Origin: Solirubrobacteraceae bacterium
Lineage (GTDB): Bacteria; Actinomycetota; Thermoleophilia; Solirubrobacterales; Solirubrobacteraceae
DNA: 64,000 nt
Assembly (NCBI GenBank): GCA_017744415.1
Contig: JAGIBJ010000084.1
Coordinates: 1-64,000 of the forward strand
Reading direction: 5' to 3'
Every line of letters begins with the position of its first letter. Within the stretch, counting starts at the first letter, position 1. Positions 8,190 through 18,037 of the stretch are shown here, in pieces. A program made the position numbers and the translations under genes. Under the pieces are notes generated by a model. It did not search any database. It was not told the origin of the DNA and worked only from the letters and a program-made list of their open reading frames with translations.

Positions 8190-10541
8190 GTGGATCCGAG
8201 GCAAGCGCCAGTCACGATGACGAACTCCCCCCGCCAGTCTGCCGGTTCTCCATTGTGGAACAGCAAGCCGGTCACCCTCCTGCTCGACCCGGAGGGCTGC
8301 TTGATCCGGCTCATCCGCGGCGGAGCGCACGACGACGACGTGCGGCTCGCCCCGGGGACACCGATCGGGGAGATCTTCCCCGACCCTTCCGGCTGGGACG
8401 ACCGCCTCACGCGCCTTCGGCTCGATCCGTTCACGACCGTGCACGTCGACGTACCCGTGGCCGCTCCCACGGCAGCGACGCCCGGCAAGCTCGCGCGGGC
8501 CGGCACGGCGATCCCGATTCCCGGCGACGACGGCCAGCTCGACCACATCGTGCTCCAGCTCGGCCTTGCGCACGAGGTCGGCGAGCAGCAGGTCACCACC
8601 GAGCAGCAGTTCCGGCTGCTCGCGGAGACGCTGCCGCACATGCTGTGGATCGCCCGCCTGGACGGGACGATCGAGTACTACTCGCCGCAGTGGGCCGAGT
8701 TCACCGGGAAGTCGATCGACGACCTCCTCGCGCACGGCATCCACGGCCTCGTCCACCCGGACGACCTCCCCGCGCTCATGCGTCCCGGGCGCAGCGTCGA
8801 CGGCGACATCCCCACCCGCCCCTACCGGCTGCGCCGCCATGACGGCGTCTACCGGTGGGTCGAGGCGCTCGTCAATCCCGTACGCGACGACGACGGTACG
8901 ACATGGCGCGTCGTCGGCTCCACCAGCGACATCGCCGACCGGCTCGCCGCCGAGCAGGAGCGGCGCGACCTCAACCACCAGCTCGCCGCAGCCCTCGCGG
9001 TCTCGCAGCTCGGGCGGTTCACCACCGACCGCCGCACCGACAGAGCGGCGGTGGACCAGCGCTACCTCGACATCCTCGGGATCGACGCGACGCCGGAGAC
9101 GCTCACCAGCCGAGCGGCGCTGATCGCGGCCTGGCCGCCGATCCACGCCGACGATCAGGGTCGCCACGACGACGCCATCGCCAGGGTGTGGGAGCTCGGC
9201 TCCGAGCTCGAGGTCGAGTTCCGGGTCATGCGACCTGGGGAGAACGGCCCGCAGGAGCGCTGGGTGTCGCTGCGTGCGCGCCCAGAGATGGTCGACGACG
9301 AGGTCGTCGGGATGGTCGGCGTGCTCGGCGACGTGACCGACCAGCGCAAGGAGGATGCGGCTCGGCTGCGCTCGCAGAAGCGCGAGGCGCTCGGCACCCT
9401 CGTCGGCGGCATCGCACACGACTTCAACAACGTGATCGGGGCGATCCTCAGCAACGCCGCCGTGGCGGAGGAGGAGATCGCGGCCGGCGACAGCCCCGCC
9501 ACGAGCCTGGCCGAGATCCGGCGCGGCGCCGAACGCGCCGGCGACGTGGTGCGCAGGCTCCTCGGATTCAGCCGCGAAGGCGACCACGAGGAGCAGCGCT
9601 TCGACCTCAGCGACGTGACGCGGGAGGCCTGCGAGCTGCTCCGCCCGACACTCGCGCGTGACGTGAAGCTCCGCTGCGCGCTGAGCCCCGCGCCGGACGT
9701 GCTCGGATCGTCCTCGGAGCTGCACCAGGTGGTCGTCAACCTCGTGCAGAACGCCGGGCACGCCGCAGCCGATGGCGGCGGCAACGTCGACCTTGCGATC
9801 GACGTCGTCAGTGCGGGCGAGCTGCAGGCGACGGCGTCGTCGGACGACCCGATCAACCAGCTCCCGGGCGGCCGCTACGTGCGCCTGCAGGTGCGCGACG
9901 ACGGCGCCGGAATCCCTCCGGCGATCCTCACCCGCATCTTCGATCCGTTCTTCACGACGAAGGAGGCGGGCCAGGGCACCGGACTCGGGCTCGCCGCAGC
10001 CCAGGCGATCGTGCGCAACCATGGCGGCGAGATCACTGCCGTCAACCGGCAACGCCCGGACTCCGGCGCCGTGTTCACCGTCGTCCTCCCCGTCGCGAGT
10101 ACGCCGGCCGGGCCCACGCCGACGCCCACCGCCACCGCCGCACGCGGAGGGCTGGTCGCACGCCCGCATGTGCTCTTCGTCGATGACGAGGCGCCGCTCG
10201 CGCGCCTCGCTGCCCGGGCGTTCCCGCTGCACGGCTGCACCGTCGAGGTGTTCACGGATCCCGTCGAGGCACTTGCGGCGTTCCAGGCCACTCCGGCCCG
10301 CTTCGACGCGCTGGTCACCGATCTCTCGATGCCGCACTTGAGCGGGCTTGAGCTGGCCGCCGAAATCCTCGCGGTGCGCGCCGACATCCCAGTCGTGCTC
10401 AGCTCGGGCTACGTGACCGCCGAGAACCGCGCGGCAGCCGCCGCGTGCGGGATTCGCGAGGTGGTTGCCAAGCCGTGTGCGCTGCAGGACGTCGCCGATG
10501 CCGTCCTGCGCGTGACGGCGCGCGCCGCCGTGGGGATGTGA
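8190..10541 (+). CDS. Cytosolic PAS hybrid histidine kinase with C-terminal receiver
   Basis: 783 residues with no transmembrane segment. Order: a poorly known N-terminal domain (about 20-130), a PAS domain with PAC (about 140-255), a second PAS-like domain (about 270-385), HisKA with the phospho-acceptor His410 in GGIAHDFNN, HATPase (N box VVVNLVQNAGHAA, DDGAGIP, FDPFFTTK, GTGLGL) and a receiver with FVDDE and phospho-acceptor Asp711 in VTDLSMP. The start is GTG 8190 or ATG 8217. The next gene is a paralogue without the receiver, so phosphate transfer between the two is possible. No DNA-binding domain and no separate response regulator lie nearby. Confidence 0.9.
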   Translation: MDPRQAPVTMTNSPRQSAGSPLWNSKPVTLLLDPEGCLIRLIRGGAHDDDVRLAPGTPIGEIFPDPSGWDDRLTRLRLDPFTTVHVDVPVAAPTAATPGKLARAGTAIPIPGDDGQLDHIVLQLGLAHEVGEQQVTTEQQFRLLAETLPHMLWIARLDGTIEYYSPQWAEFTGKSIDDLLAHGIHGLVHPDDLPALMRPGRSVDGDIPTRPYRLRRHDGVYRWVEALVNPVRDDDGTTWRVVGSTSDIADRLAAEQERRDLNHQLAAALAVSQLGRFTTDRRTDRAAVDQRYLDILGIDATPETLTSRAALIAAWPPIHADDQGRHDDAIARVWELGSELEVEFRVMRPGENGPQERWVSLRARPEMVDDEVVGMVGVLGDVTDQRKEDAARLRSQKREALGTLVGGIAHDFNNVIGAILSNAAVAEEEIAAGDSPATSLAEIRRGAERAGDVVRRLLGFSREGDHEEQRFDLSDVTREACELLRPTLARDVKLRCALSPAPDVLGSSSELHQVVVNLVQNAGHAAADGGGNVDLAIDVVSAGELQATASSDDPINQLPGGRYVRLQVRDDGAGIPPAILTRIFDPFFTTKEAGQGTGLGLAAAQAIVRNHGGEITAVNRQRPDSGAVFTVVLPVASTPAGPTPTPTATAARGGLVARPHVLFVDDEAPLARLAARAFPLHGCTVEVFTDPVEALAAFQATPARFDALVTDLSMPHLSGLELAAEILAVRADIPVVLSSGYVTAENRAAAAACGIREVVAKPCALQDVADAVLRVTARAAVGM

Positions 10542-10625
10542 GCGGCTGCCACGCGCGCCCGGACCGGAATCCCGCAACTTGCTGAACAAGCGTTAGGTTC
10601 AGCCGGAGGCACGCCCTGCAGACGC

Positions 10626-12572
10626 GTGAGGCGACCGGCACCAGTGACCGACCCCACGACCAATCCGACTGAGGAGCGCGCGGGCGTCGCCGCGTCGGCC
10701 CACGCCCTCACCGTGGTGCTCGAGCCCGACGGGAGCCTGCGGCGCGTGGTCAGGGTCGGCCCCACGAGCACCGTCGCCCGACTCGAACCCGGGTTGCCGG
10801 TGTACGAGCTCGCCGCCGCGATCTGTGGGGCCTCAGCGGAACCGGCGCTTTGGGAGGCGCAGCTCTCGGCGGTCCGCGAGCACCCGGCGGTCGCCGTGCA
10901 GTTCGAGGTGACCGTCGACCCGACCGCGAACGCCACGCAACGGGTGCGGCGCGAGGTCGTCGCCACGCCGGTGCTCGATCGGACCGGTCAGCTCGACTGC
11001 GTGGTGCTGCAGTGCTCAATCGGGCGGCAGGTCGACGACGGCAGCGTGCCGATCGACCCCGACGCGGATCGCTTCGAAGAGCTCGTCGCAGCCCTTCCCG
11101 CGCTCGTGTGGTCGGCGCTGCCCGATGGGTCGCTCGCCTACCTCTCGCCCGAGTGGGAGCGCTTCACGGGAATCCCGGTGCCGAGGATGCTGACGAACGG
11201 CTACTACGACCTCATCCACGCCGACGACCTACCGGCTGTGGCCTCGCAGCAGCTCGAGTTCGACGACGACGACCGGTTCGACTTTCCCGCGTTCCGGTTG
11301 CTCCACGCCAGCGGCGAGTACCGGTGGGTCGACACCAGCGTCGTGGCGGTGCGCAACGAGTCGGGGCAGATCCAGCGTATCCTCGGCGTCACCACCGACG
11401 CCGCGTCGATGCACGACGCCCAGATCGCCGAGCAGCGCCTCAGCGAGCAACTCTCCGCGGCGCTGGAGGTCGCGGGCCTCGGTCGCTTCGACGTCGACAT
11501 CGGCACCGGGCTGGCGCGACTCGACGCTCGCGGGCGGGAGATCCTCGGCCTCGAACGCGGCGACTTCGACTCCCCGCCGCTGCCGATCGAGGCGCTCGTC
11601 GCCACGAGCCATCCGGACGACACCGAGCGGGTGAAGGCGGCGATCCAGCGCGTCTTCGATGGCACGGACACGAAGTACCGCACGCAGAGCCGGCGGGTGG
11701 TGCAGACGCCGGCCGGCCCGATGATCCGGAACGTGCTCGGCGTCGGGCGGCTCGAACCTCGCGAGCATGGCCACTCGCACTTCGTGGGCGTGATCCACGA
11801 CCTCACCGCCGAGTCGGCGGCGGCCGCGGCCGGCCTCCGCGCGCAGAAGCACGAAGCGCTCGGCACCCTGGCCGGCGGCATCGCGCACGACTTCAACAAC
11901 ATGATCAGCGCGATCACCATGAGCGCCGACGTGCTCGAGGCGGAGGTGGCCCGCGGCGGCCAGCCCGACGAGGGCATCGCCGAGATCCGGGCGGCCGCCG
12001 AGCGCGCGGCCAAGCTCGTGCGCAGGCTCGTCAGCCTCAGCCAGGACTCCGCGCCAGAACTCTTGCCCGTCGATGTCTCCGAGCTCGCGCGCGAGGTCTG
12101 CACCCTGATGCGTCCGACCCTCCCGCGCCGCGTCGAGCTCGTGCCGCCGTCGCCGCTCACGCGCGTGCCGCCCGTGCTGGGCTCCGACCGCGACCTCCGC
12201 CAGGTGCTCCTGAACCTGATCGACAACGCCGGGCAGGAACTCGCCGAGGGCGGCCGCATCGAGGTGCGCGTCGACACCGTCGAGCTCGACAGCGTCGCGG
12301 CGGCGGCGTTCACGCGCGGCGCGGCCCTCGGCGCCGGACGCTACGTGCGGCTGGTGGTCACCGACGACGGCCCGGGCATCCCCGCCGACGGCCTCGCCCG
12401 CATCTTCGACCCGTTCTTCACCACGCGCCGTCCGGGTGGCGGCACCGGCCTCGGGCTCACCGCCACCCAATCGATCGTGCGCGGCCACGGCGGCGCGATC
12501 ACCGCCGACAACCGCATCGGCGCTCGCGGCGCCGAGTTCAGGGTGCTGCTGCCGCAGGCCGACGGCGGGTGA
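10626..12572 (+). CDS. Cytosolic PAS histidine kinase, paralogue of the upstream hybrid kinase
   Basis: 648 residues. It repeats the upstream gene's architecture: N-terminal domain (LTVVLEPDGSLRRVVRVG aligns with VTLLLDPEGCLIRLIRGG), PAS (VWSALPDGSLAYLSPEW, then the HADDLP loop), a second PAS-like domain, HisKA with His421 in GGIAHDFNN, and HATPase with VLLNLIDNAGQEL, DDGPGIP, FDPFFTTR and GTGLGL. It ends after the HATPase and lacks a receiver. The start is GTG 10626, with GTG 10644 as an alternative. The 84-bp gap to the first kinase suggests co-transcription. It converges with polA, with only 6 bp between stop codons. Confidence 0.9.
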   Translation: MRRPAPVTDPTTNPTEERAGVAASAHALTVVLEPDGSLRRVVRVGPTSTVARLEPGLPVYELAAAICGASAEPALWEAQLSAVREHPAVAVQFEVTVDPTANATQRVRREVVATPVLDRTGQLDCVVLQCSIGRQVDDGSVPIDPDADRFEELVAALPALVWSALPDGSLAYLSPEWERFTGIPVPRMLTNGYYDLIHADDLPAVASQQLEFDDDDRFDFPAFRLLHASGEYRWVDTSVVAVRNESGQIQRILGVTTDAASMHDAQIAEQRLSEQLSAALEVAGLGRFDVDIGTGLARLDARGREILGLERGDFDSPPLPIEALVATSHPDDTERVKAAIQRVFDGTDTKYRTQSRRVVQTPAGPMIRNVLGVGRLEPREHGHSHFVGVIHDLTAESAAAAAGLRAQKHEALGTLAGGIAHDFNNMISAITMSADVLEAEVARGGQPDEGIAEIRAAAERAAKLVRRLVSLSQDSAPELLPVDVSELAREVCTLMRPTLPRRVELVPPSPLTRVPPVLGSDRDLRQVLLNLIDNAGQELAEGGRIEVRVDTVELDSVAAAAFTRGAALGAGRYVRLVVTDDGPGIPADGLARIFDPFFTTRRPGGGTGLGLTATQSIVRGHGGAITADNRIGARGAEFRVLLPQADGG

Positions 12573-12578
12573 GCAGCG

Positions 12579-15179
12579 CTACTTGGCTTCGAGCCAGGTG
12601 CGGCCGACGCCGACGTCGACCTCGAGCGGCGGCTCGTGCTCCCACAGGCCGACCATCGCCTCGACGACCAGCGGGCTGATCTCGTCGGCAAGCGACTCCT
12701 CGCACTCGACGACGAGCTCGTCGTGCACCGTGAGGACGAGCATCGCGCGCTCGCCGTAAGGCGCAAGCGCCCGCTCGACGCGGAGCATCGCGATCTTCAG
12801 GACATCGGACGCCGTGCCCTGGATCGGGGTGTTCGTCGCGAGCCGCTCGCCGAGCTGACGCATCTGGAAGTTGCGGGCGCGGATCTCCGGGATCTGACGG
12901 CGGCGGTGCCAGATCGTCTCGACGTAGCCGTGCTCCTTGGCCTGTTCGATCGACGCGTCGATGAAACCGCGGATGCCCGCGAACTGCTCGAGGTAGGCGT
13001 CGATGATGCCCTGGGCCTCGTCGCGATCGATGTTCAGGCGCTCGGCCAGGCCGTACGAGGACAGGCCGTAGACGATGCCGTAGTTGACCATCTTCGCCTT
13101 GCTGCGATGGCCGGCGTCGAGCTGGTCCGGCGGGAGGCTGAACACCTTCGAGGCCGTCGCCGTGTGGACGTCCTGGTCGGTGCGGAAGATTTCCTGGAGC
13201 GCCGTCTCGTCGGCGAGGTAGGCGAGCAGCCGAAGCTCGATCTGCGAGTAGTCGGCGGAGAGCAGCACGCGTCCTTCCGGCGCGACGAAGCAACCCCGGA
13301 TCTCGCGCCCGAGCGCGGTGCGCACCGGGACGTTCTGCAAGTTGGGGTTCGTCGAGCTCAGCCGGCCGGTCGCCGCGATCGCCTGCTCGAACGTCGTATG
13401 GAGCCGAGAGTTCGCGTCGACGAGGTGCGGGAGCGTGTCGAGGTACGTCTTCTTGAGCTGGTTGAGCTCGCGCCACCGCTCGATGCGGGGGACGATCTCG
13501 TGCTCGTCGCGGATCTGCTGCAGCACACGCGCATCGGTCGAGAAGCCCGTCTTGCCGCGGCGCTTGCGGCTGAGCCCGAGCTCCTCGAAGAGCACCGCGC
13601 CGAGCTGCTGCGGCGAGCCGATCGTGAAGCTGTGGCCGGCGAGCGTGTAGATGTCCTCCTCGAGCTGACGGAGTTCCGTGTCGACCTTCGTCGTGATCTC
13701 GCCGAGGGCGGGCACGTCGAGACGGATGCCGCGAAGCTCCAGCGCGCGGAGGACGGCCACGAGCGGAAGCTCGATGTCGTCGAAGAGCTCGATCTGGCCG
13801 CGCGCTTCGATCTTCTCGCGTTGCACGCCCGCGAGCGCGAGCAGCCGGGCAGCGTCGTCGGCGAGCGGCTCGCCGGTGTCGGCGGCGATCCCGGACTCCT
13901 CGAGGAGCTCCGCGAGCGGGTAGGCGCGGCGCGCGACGTCGAGCAGGTACGCGCCGATGAGCGTGTCGTGGTGGAGGTTGCTCGGGACGCGCCCGAGCGC
14001 CTTCGCGTCGTGGGCGACGACGGGCCGGTCGCCGAGGAGTTCGACCACCTGTTCGGGCGACTCGCAGGTGCCCGTGATCGCGGTCGTCCCGGAGCACACC
14101 GCGAACTGCACCTCGGTCTCGACGGCGAGCAGCTCGCCCGTGGCAATCTCGGGCACGACCACGACGATCGCGACCGGCTCGTCAGCGGGCAGCCCGGCGA
14201 TGAGCTCAAGGCCGCCATCCTCGAGCTGCGCCTCCACGTGCACGGTCGCCGTCGCTTGCGCGGCCTCCTCGGGCGTGTCGTCGAGGTGCTCCTCGAGGCG
14301 GCGCAGCGGATCGCGCAGCTCCCAGCGGCGGAGGATCTCGCGGGCCCGTGAGCGATCGCCGATCACGAGCAGGTCGTTCGGGTCGATGCCGACCGGGATG
14401 TCGCGGTGCATCGTCGCGAGCTGCTTGCTGATTCGCGCGTCCTCGGCGTGGTTGGTGAGGTTCTCCTTGCGCTTGGCGCCGCTCACCTCATCGATGCTCG
14501 CGAGCACGTTCTCGAGCGAACCGAACTGCTGGAGCAGGCTCGAGGCGGTCTTGTCGCCTATGCCCGGGACGCCCGGGATGTTGTCCGACGTATCGCCCTT
14601 GAGCCCCCAGAGGTCGGGGATGAGGTCGGGGCCGACCCCGTAGCGCTCGACCACGTCGGCAGCCGTGTAGCGCTTGGTGTCGGTGATGCCGCGCCCGGTC
14701 GCGAGCACGGTCACGAGGTCGTCGTCAACCAGCTGGAAGCTGTCTCGATCGCCGGTGACGATCGTCGTCTTGATCCCCGCGGCGCGCGTGAGCTCGGCGA
14801 GCGAGGCGATCACGTCGTCGGCCTCGTAGCCCTCGACGTCGAAGTTCTTGTAGCCGAGCGCCTCGACCATCTCGGGGATGTGCGCCCACTGCTCCTTGAG
14901 GAGATCCGGGCGCGAGGTGCGGTTGGCTTTGTACTCGGTGTGGATGTCCTTTCGGCCCGAGTGGCCGCGGTCCCACACCACGACGGTCGGCTCGTCGCCG
15001 TGCTCGTCGATCAATTTGATGAGCATCGAACAGAACCCGAAGATCGCGTTCGTCGGCTCTCCGGTGGAGGTCGCGATCGATTCGGGCAGCGCGAAGAACG
15101 CGCGGTACACGAGCGAGCTGCCATCGATCAGCCGCAGCGACTTGGGCGCCTCGTTCGTCGCCTGGGGTGCGTCGGTCAC
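12579..15179 (-). CDS. polA: DNA polymerase I
   Basis: 866 residues from GTG 15179. The N-terminal 5'-3' exonuclease/FEN domain (LIDGSSLVYRAFFALP, EGYEADDVIA, GDRDSFQLV, GIGDKTA) covers about residues 1-300. The middle 3'-5' exonuclease fold (about 310-480) lacks the normal DxE catalytic pattern and looks inactive, as in many actinobacteria and Thermus. The polymerase domain has motif A DYSQIELR, the motif B region RSKAKMVNYGIVYGLS, and motif C VHDELV. It fills gaps in repair and removes Okazaki primers. The upstream 32 in-frame residues were excluded because conservation begins at TDAPQ. The divergent neighbour is the first RCC1-repeat gene. Confidence 0.97.
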   Translation of the reverse strand: MTDAPQATNEAPKSLRLIDGSSLVYRAFFALPESIATSTGEPTNAIFGFCSMLIKLIDEHGDEPTVVVWDRGHSGRKDIHTEYKANRTSRPDLLKEQWAHIPEMVEALGYKNFDVEGYEADDVIASLAELTRAAGIKTTIVTGDRDSFQLVDDDLVTVLATGRGITDTKRYTAADVVERYGVGPDLIPDLWGLKGDTSDNIPGVPGIGDKTASSLLQQFGSLENVLASIDEVSGAKRKENLTNHAEDARISKQLATMHRDIPVGIDPNDLLVIGDRSRAREILRRWELRDPLRRLEEHLDDTPEEAAQATATVHVEAQLEDGGLELIAGLPADEPVAIVVVVPEIATGELLAVETEVQFAVCSGTTAITGTCESPEQVVELLGDRPVVAHDAKALGRVPSNLHHDTLIGAYLLDVARRAYPLAELLEESGIAADTGEPLADDAARLLALAGVQREKIEARGQIELFDDIELPLVAVLRALELRGIRLDVPALGEITTKVDTELRQLEEDIYTLAGHSFTIGSPQQLGAVLFEELGLSRKRRGKTGFSTDARVLQQIRDEHEIVPRIERWRELNQLKKTYLDTLPHLVDANSRLHTTFEQAIAATGRLSSTNPNLQNVPVRTALGREIRGCFVAPEGRVLLSADYSQIELRLLAYLADETALQEIFRTDQDVHTATASKVFSLPPDQLDAGHRSKAKMVNYGIVYGLSSYGLAERLNIDRDEAQGIIDAYLEQFAGIRGFIDASIEQAKEHGYVETIWHRRRQIPEIRARNFQMRQLGERLATNTPIQGTASDVLKIAMLRVERALAPYGERAMLVLTVHDELVVECEESLADEISPLVVEAMVGLWEHEPPLEVDVGVGRTWLEAK

Positions 15180-15330
15180 GGGAGCGCAGCCTACGCGTCC
15201 GGGAGGCGTGCCCGCCGTAGCCAGGTGCACGGCTGGAACCTGGGCGACGTGTGCACTCCGCTGAGCGCTGCTCACCTTCCCCTCGCGGACTCGACCCGTT
15301 CGGGCGGGTCTGCCAGAGTGCGGCCCGTCG

Positions 15331-18003
15331 ATGAGGAATACGCCCCGTAGCTCTGTTCAGCCGGCCCGGCTCGCCGCCGTGCTCCTCGCCGCCATCGGGC
15401 TGCTCCTCGCCGCGTTCGCAGCGCCCGCGTCGGCGAAGCCCAAGCCAGTGCTCGCGCTCCAAGCGGTGACCAAGGGCGATTACACCCAGCTCCAGGGCAC
15501 GATCATTGGGAAGGCCGGCCGCGCCAAGACCGGCGTGAAGGTGGCGGTCTACAACCGGACCGGAACACGCTGGAACCCGCTCGGCGGCGCGCCCACGAAA
15601 CGCTCGGGGTCCGAGCGCCGCTTCCGACTTACGGTCCTTGTCGCGCCGACCAGCTGCCGCGAGCTGCGCGTCGTGGTCCGGCTGCGCGGCAAGATCGTCG
15701 CCCGCGAGCAGCTCAAGCCGTGCACGGCGATCAAGCCACGCGCCACCGCGACGCCGACACCCAAGCCCGCACCCACCCAGTCGGTCGTGCTCGGCGAGAT
15801 CGTCGGCGGGGTGCCCAAGGCCACGGCGACGCCCAAGCCCACGGCCACCCCGAAACCGACCGCGACGCCCAAACCCACCGGCACCCCCGCGCCGACGGCA
15901 ACGCCGACGCCGACGGCCAGCCCAGAGCCGACGTCAACCCCGACTCCGGCCCCGCCGGCTCCACGGCGGATCAGCGCTGGAGTGCGGCAGACCTGCAGCC
16001 TCGACGACGATGGCAGCGCGTCGTGCTGGGGCGACCAGCAGGTCGGCGGGCCCTACTACAACATGCCGACCCGTCGGCTCACCCCCACGCCTTGGATCAC
16101 CGGCGTGCAGAGCCTCGCCGCCACCGGCGCCTACGCATGCGCGGCGCTCGCTGACGGCCATGTCCGCTGCTTCTCAGAGCTGTACGGCAACGAGTTCGAC
16201 ATGGAGGTCCCGGGCGTCACCGGCGCCACGACCGTCAGCGTCGGCGGCTCGTACGCGTGCGCCCGCCGCGCGACCGGATCGGTGGTCTGCTGGGACACGT
16301 ACGAACTCCACCGGTACCTCTATGAGGAGGTCGACCACGTCGCGCTCGAGGAGATCTCGAGCGCCCCGGACGCGCTCGACATCGCCGTGGGCGCTCGTCA
16401 CGCCTGCGCCGTGCGCGCTGCCGGCACCGTCGTCTGCTGGGGCGACAACACCTACGGCCAACTGGGTCGCTACAGCTACGTGCCGTCGGTATCGCCCGCT
16501 CCCGTGGTCGGGGTGGCCGACGCCGTCGAGGTCGCCGCCGGCGGCGACCAGACCTGTGCGCGCACGCGCTCCGGCGACGTCTGGTGCTGGGGCAACATCT
16601 GGCAGGGCAGCCCGGAGGCCTGGCACCAGGGCGGCTGGGCACAGGGCAAGCAGGTCTCCGGCATCACCGACGCGACCCGCATCGCCGTCTCGGGCAAGGT
16701 CGCCTGCGCCGTCCGTGCCGGGGGCACCGTGGAGTGCTGGGGCGAGGGCACGTTCGGCCAGCTCGGCAACGGCACTCGCGCGGTGAACGGCGCACCCGAG
16801 CCGGTCTCGAACCTCACCGGCGCGGTCGATGTGGCCGTCGGCAACAACCACGCGTGCGCAAAGACCTCGTCCGGAGACGACTGGTGCTGGGGCACCAACG
16901 ACGCCGCTCAGCTCGGCACCGGGTTCGCCGGTAGCGGCGCCTTCGTCCCGAGCCCGCCCATCGTCGGGGTAGCGGGCGCCAAGCAGATCGACGCGGGCAC
17001 CTACCACTACTGCACCGTGCTCGCCGGCGGCGGGATCACCTGCTGGGGCGCAAACTCAGCCGGGCAGCTCGGTCGCGGCGCCGCCTCCGAGCCCCAACTC
17101 GCTGGACCGGTCGTCGGCGTGACGGATGCCGTCGAGGTCGCGACCGGCGACCTCCACACGTGCGCGCGGCTCGAGGACGGCACCATCGAATGCTGGGGCG
17201 ACAACACCTACGGGCAGCTCGGCGACGGTTCGACCACCCCCTCCCTGTCGCCAGTGGCCGTCGACGGCATCGACGACGCGACCGGCCTCGTCGCCGGCCG
17301 CGACTTCACCTGCGCGCTGCGCCCTGCCGGCGTGGTCTCGTGCTGGGGCCGGGACGATCTCGATCAGCTCGGGACGGCGCCTGGCACCGATCCGACGGTG
17401 CCGAACCCGGTCGTCGGCGTGAACGACGCGACTGCAGTGGATGCCGGTGACGTGCACGCCTGCGCGCTCCGCAGCGGCGGTACGGTCGCCTGCTGGGGCT
17501 CCAACAGCCAGTCCCAGATGGGCGACCCGGACTTCACCGACGCCACCGCGCCGACCCCGCGCGCCGTGCCGGGGGTCAGCGGCGCCGCCGAGCTGAAGGT
17601 CAGCGAACGCTCGTGTGCGCGCCGCGCCAACGGCACGATGACCTGCTGGGGCCAGGTCGACAACCCGGTGTTCCAGGCGCTCGAGGCCTCCAAGGGGGCG
17701 ACCGACGTCGCCGGCGTCACCGATGCGGCCGGGATGGTCGTCGGCGGCGGGCAGCTCTGTGCGCTGCGCAGTGGTGGCGGAGCCGCATGCTGGGGCTTCG
17801 CGACGGACTTCGAGGAAGGTGAGTGGGAGACCACGCCGCACCAGGTCGTCGGACTCACGGGCGTGGTCGACGGCGCCTCCTCGCGGTGGGCCAGCTGCTT
17901 CGTGCTCAGCTCCGGGGGAGTCCGCTGCCAGGGCCCCAACAACAACCTCGCGATCGGAACGCCGAAGTCGATCGACGTGCCCGTGAAGGTGGCGGCGCCC
18001 TAG
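15331..18003 (+). CDS. Secreted RCC1-repeat protein with fourteen Cys-paired repeats (copy 1)
   Basis: 890 residues from ATG 15331. It has a signal peptide (LAAVLLAAIGLLLAAFAAPASA), then a small two-Cys N-terminal module (about 35-130), then a Thr/Pro linker of repeated TPKPTA units (about 135-210), then RCC1-type repeats to the end. Each repeat carries a pair of cysteines in the pattern x-C-A-9 residues-C-W-G, often followed by NxxGQLG; I count fourteen, enough for two seven-bladed propellers. Exported proteins of this kind may bind protein or glycan partners, but no partner can be named. It is followed 34 bp later by a paralogue with the same layout. Confidence 0.85.
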   Translation: MRNTPRSSVQPARLAAVLLAAIGLLLAAFAAPASAKPKPVLALQAVTKGDYTQLQGTIIGKAGRAKTGVKVAVYNRTGTRWNPLGGAPTKRSGSERRFRLTVLVAPTSCRELRVVVRLRGKIVAREQLKPCTAIKPRATATPTPKPAPTQSVVLGEIVGGVPKATATPKPTATPKPTATPKPTGTPAPTATPTPTASPEPTSTPTPAPPAPRRISAGVRQTCSLDDDGSASCWGDQQVGGPYYNMPTRRLTPTPWITGVQSLAATGAYACAALADGHVRCFSELYGNEFDMEVPGVTGATTVSVGGSYACARRATGSVVCWDTYELHRYLYEEVDHVALEEISSAPDALDIAVGARHACAVRAAGTVVCWGDNTYGQLGRYSYVPSVSPAPVVGVADAVEVAAGGDQTCARTRSGDVWCWGNIWQGSPEAWHQGGWAQGKQVSGITDATRIAVSGKVACAVRAGGTVECWGEGTFGQLGNGTRAVNGAPEPVSNLTGAVDVAVGNNHACAKTSSGDDWCWGTNDAAQLGTGFAGSGAFVPSPPIVGVAGAKQIDAGTYHYCTVLAGGGITCWGANSAGQLGRGAASEPQLAGPVVGVTDAVEVATGDLHTCARLEDGTIECWGDNTYGQLGDGSTTPSLSPVAVDGIDDATGLVAGRDFTCALRPAGVVSCWGRDDLDQLGTAPGTDPTVPNPVVGVNDATAVDAGDVHACALRSGGTVACWGSNSQSQMGDPDFTDATAPTPRAVPGVSGAAELKVSERSCARRANGTMTCWGQVDNPVFQALEASKGATDVAGVTDAAGMVVGGGQLCALRSGGGAACWGFATDFEEGEWETTPHQVVGLTGVVDGASSRWASCFVLSSGGVRCQGPNNNLAIGTPKSIDVPVKVAAP

Positions 18004-18037
18004 CCGCCGCCGGGCCTTTGACAGCATGCGGCCGCGG

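Noticed and set aside
5759-8842. Very long plus-strand open frame (more than 1,100 codons) over coaE and rpsA
   Set aside because: It is the antisense shadow of coaE and rpsA in high-GC DNA: Arg/Ala/Asp-rich, no domain, and no credible start. The opposite strand encodes clear coaE and rpsA.
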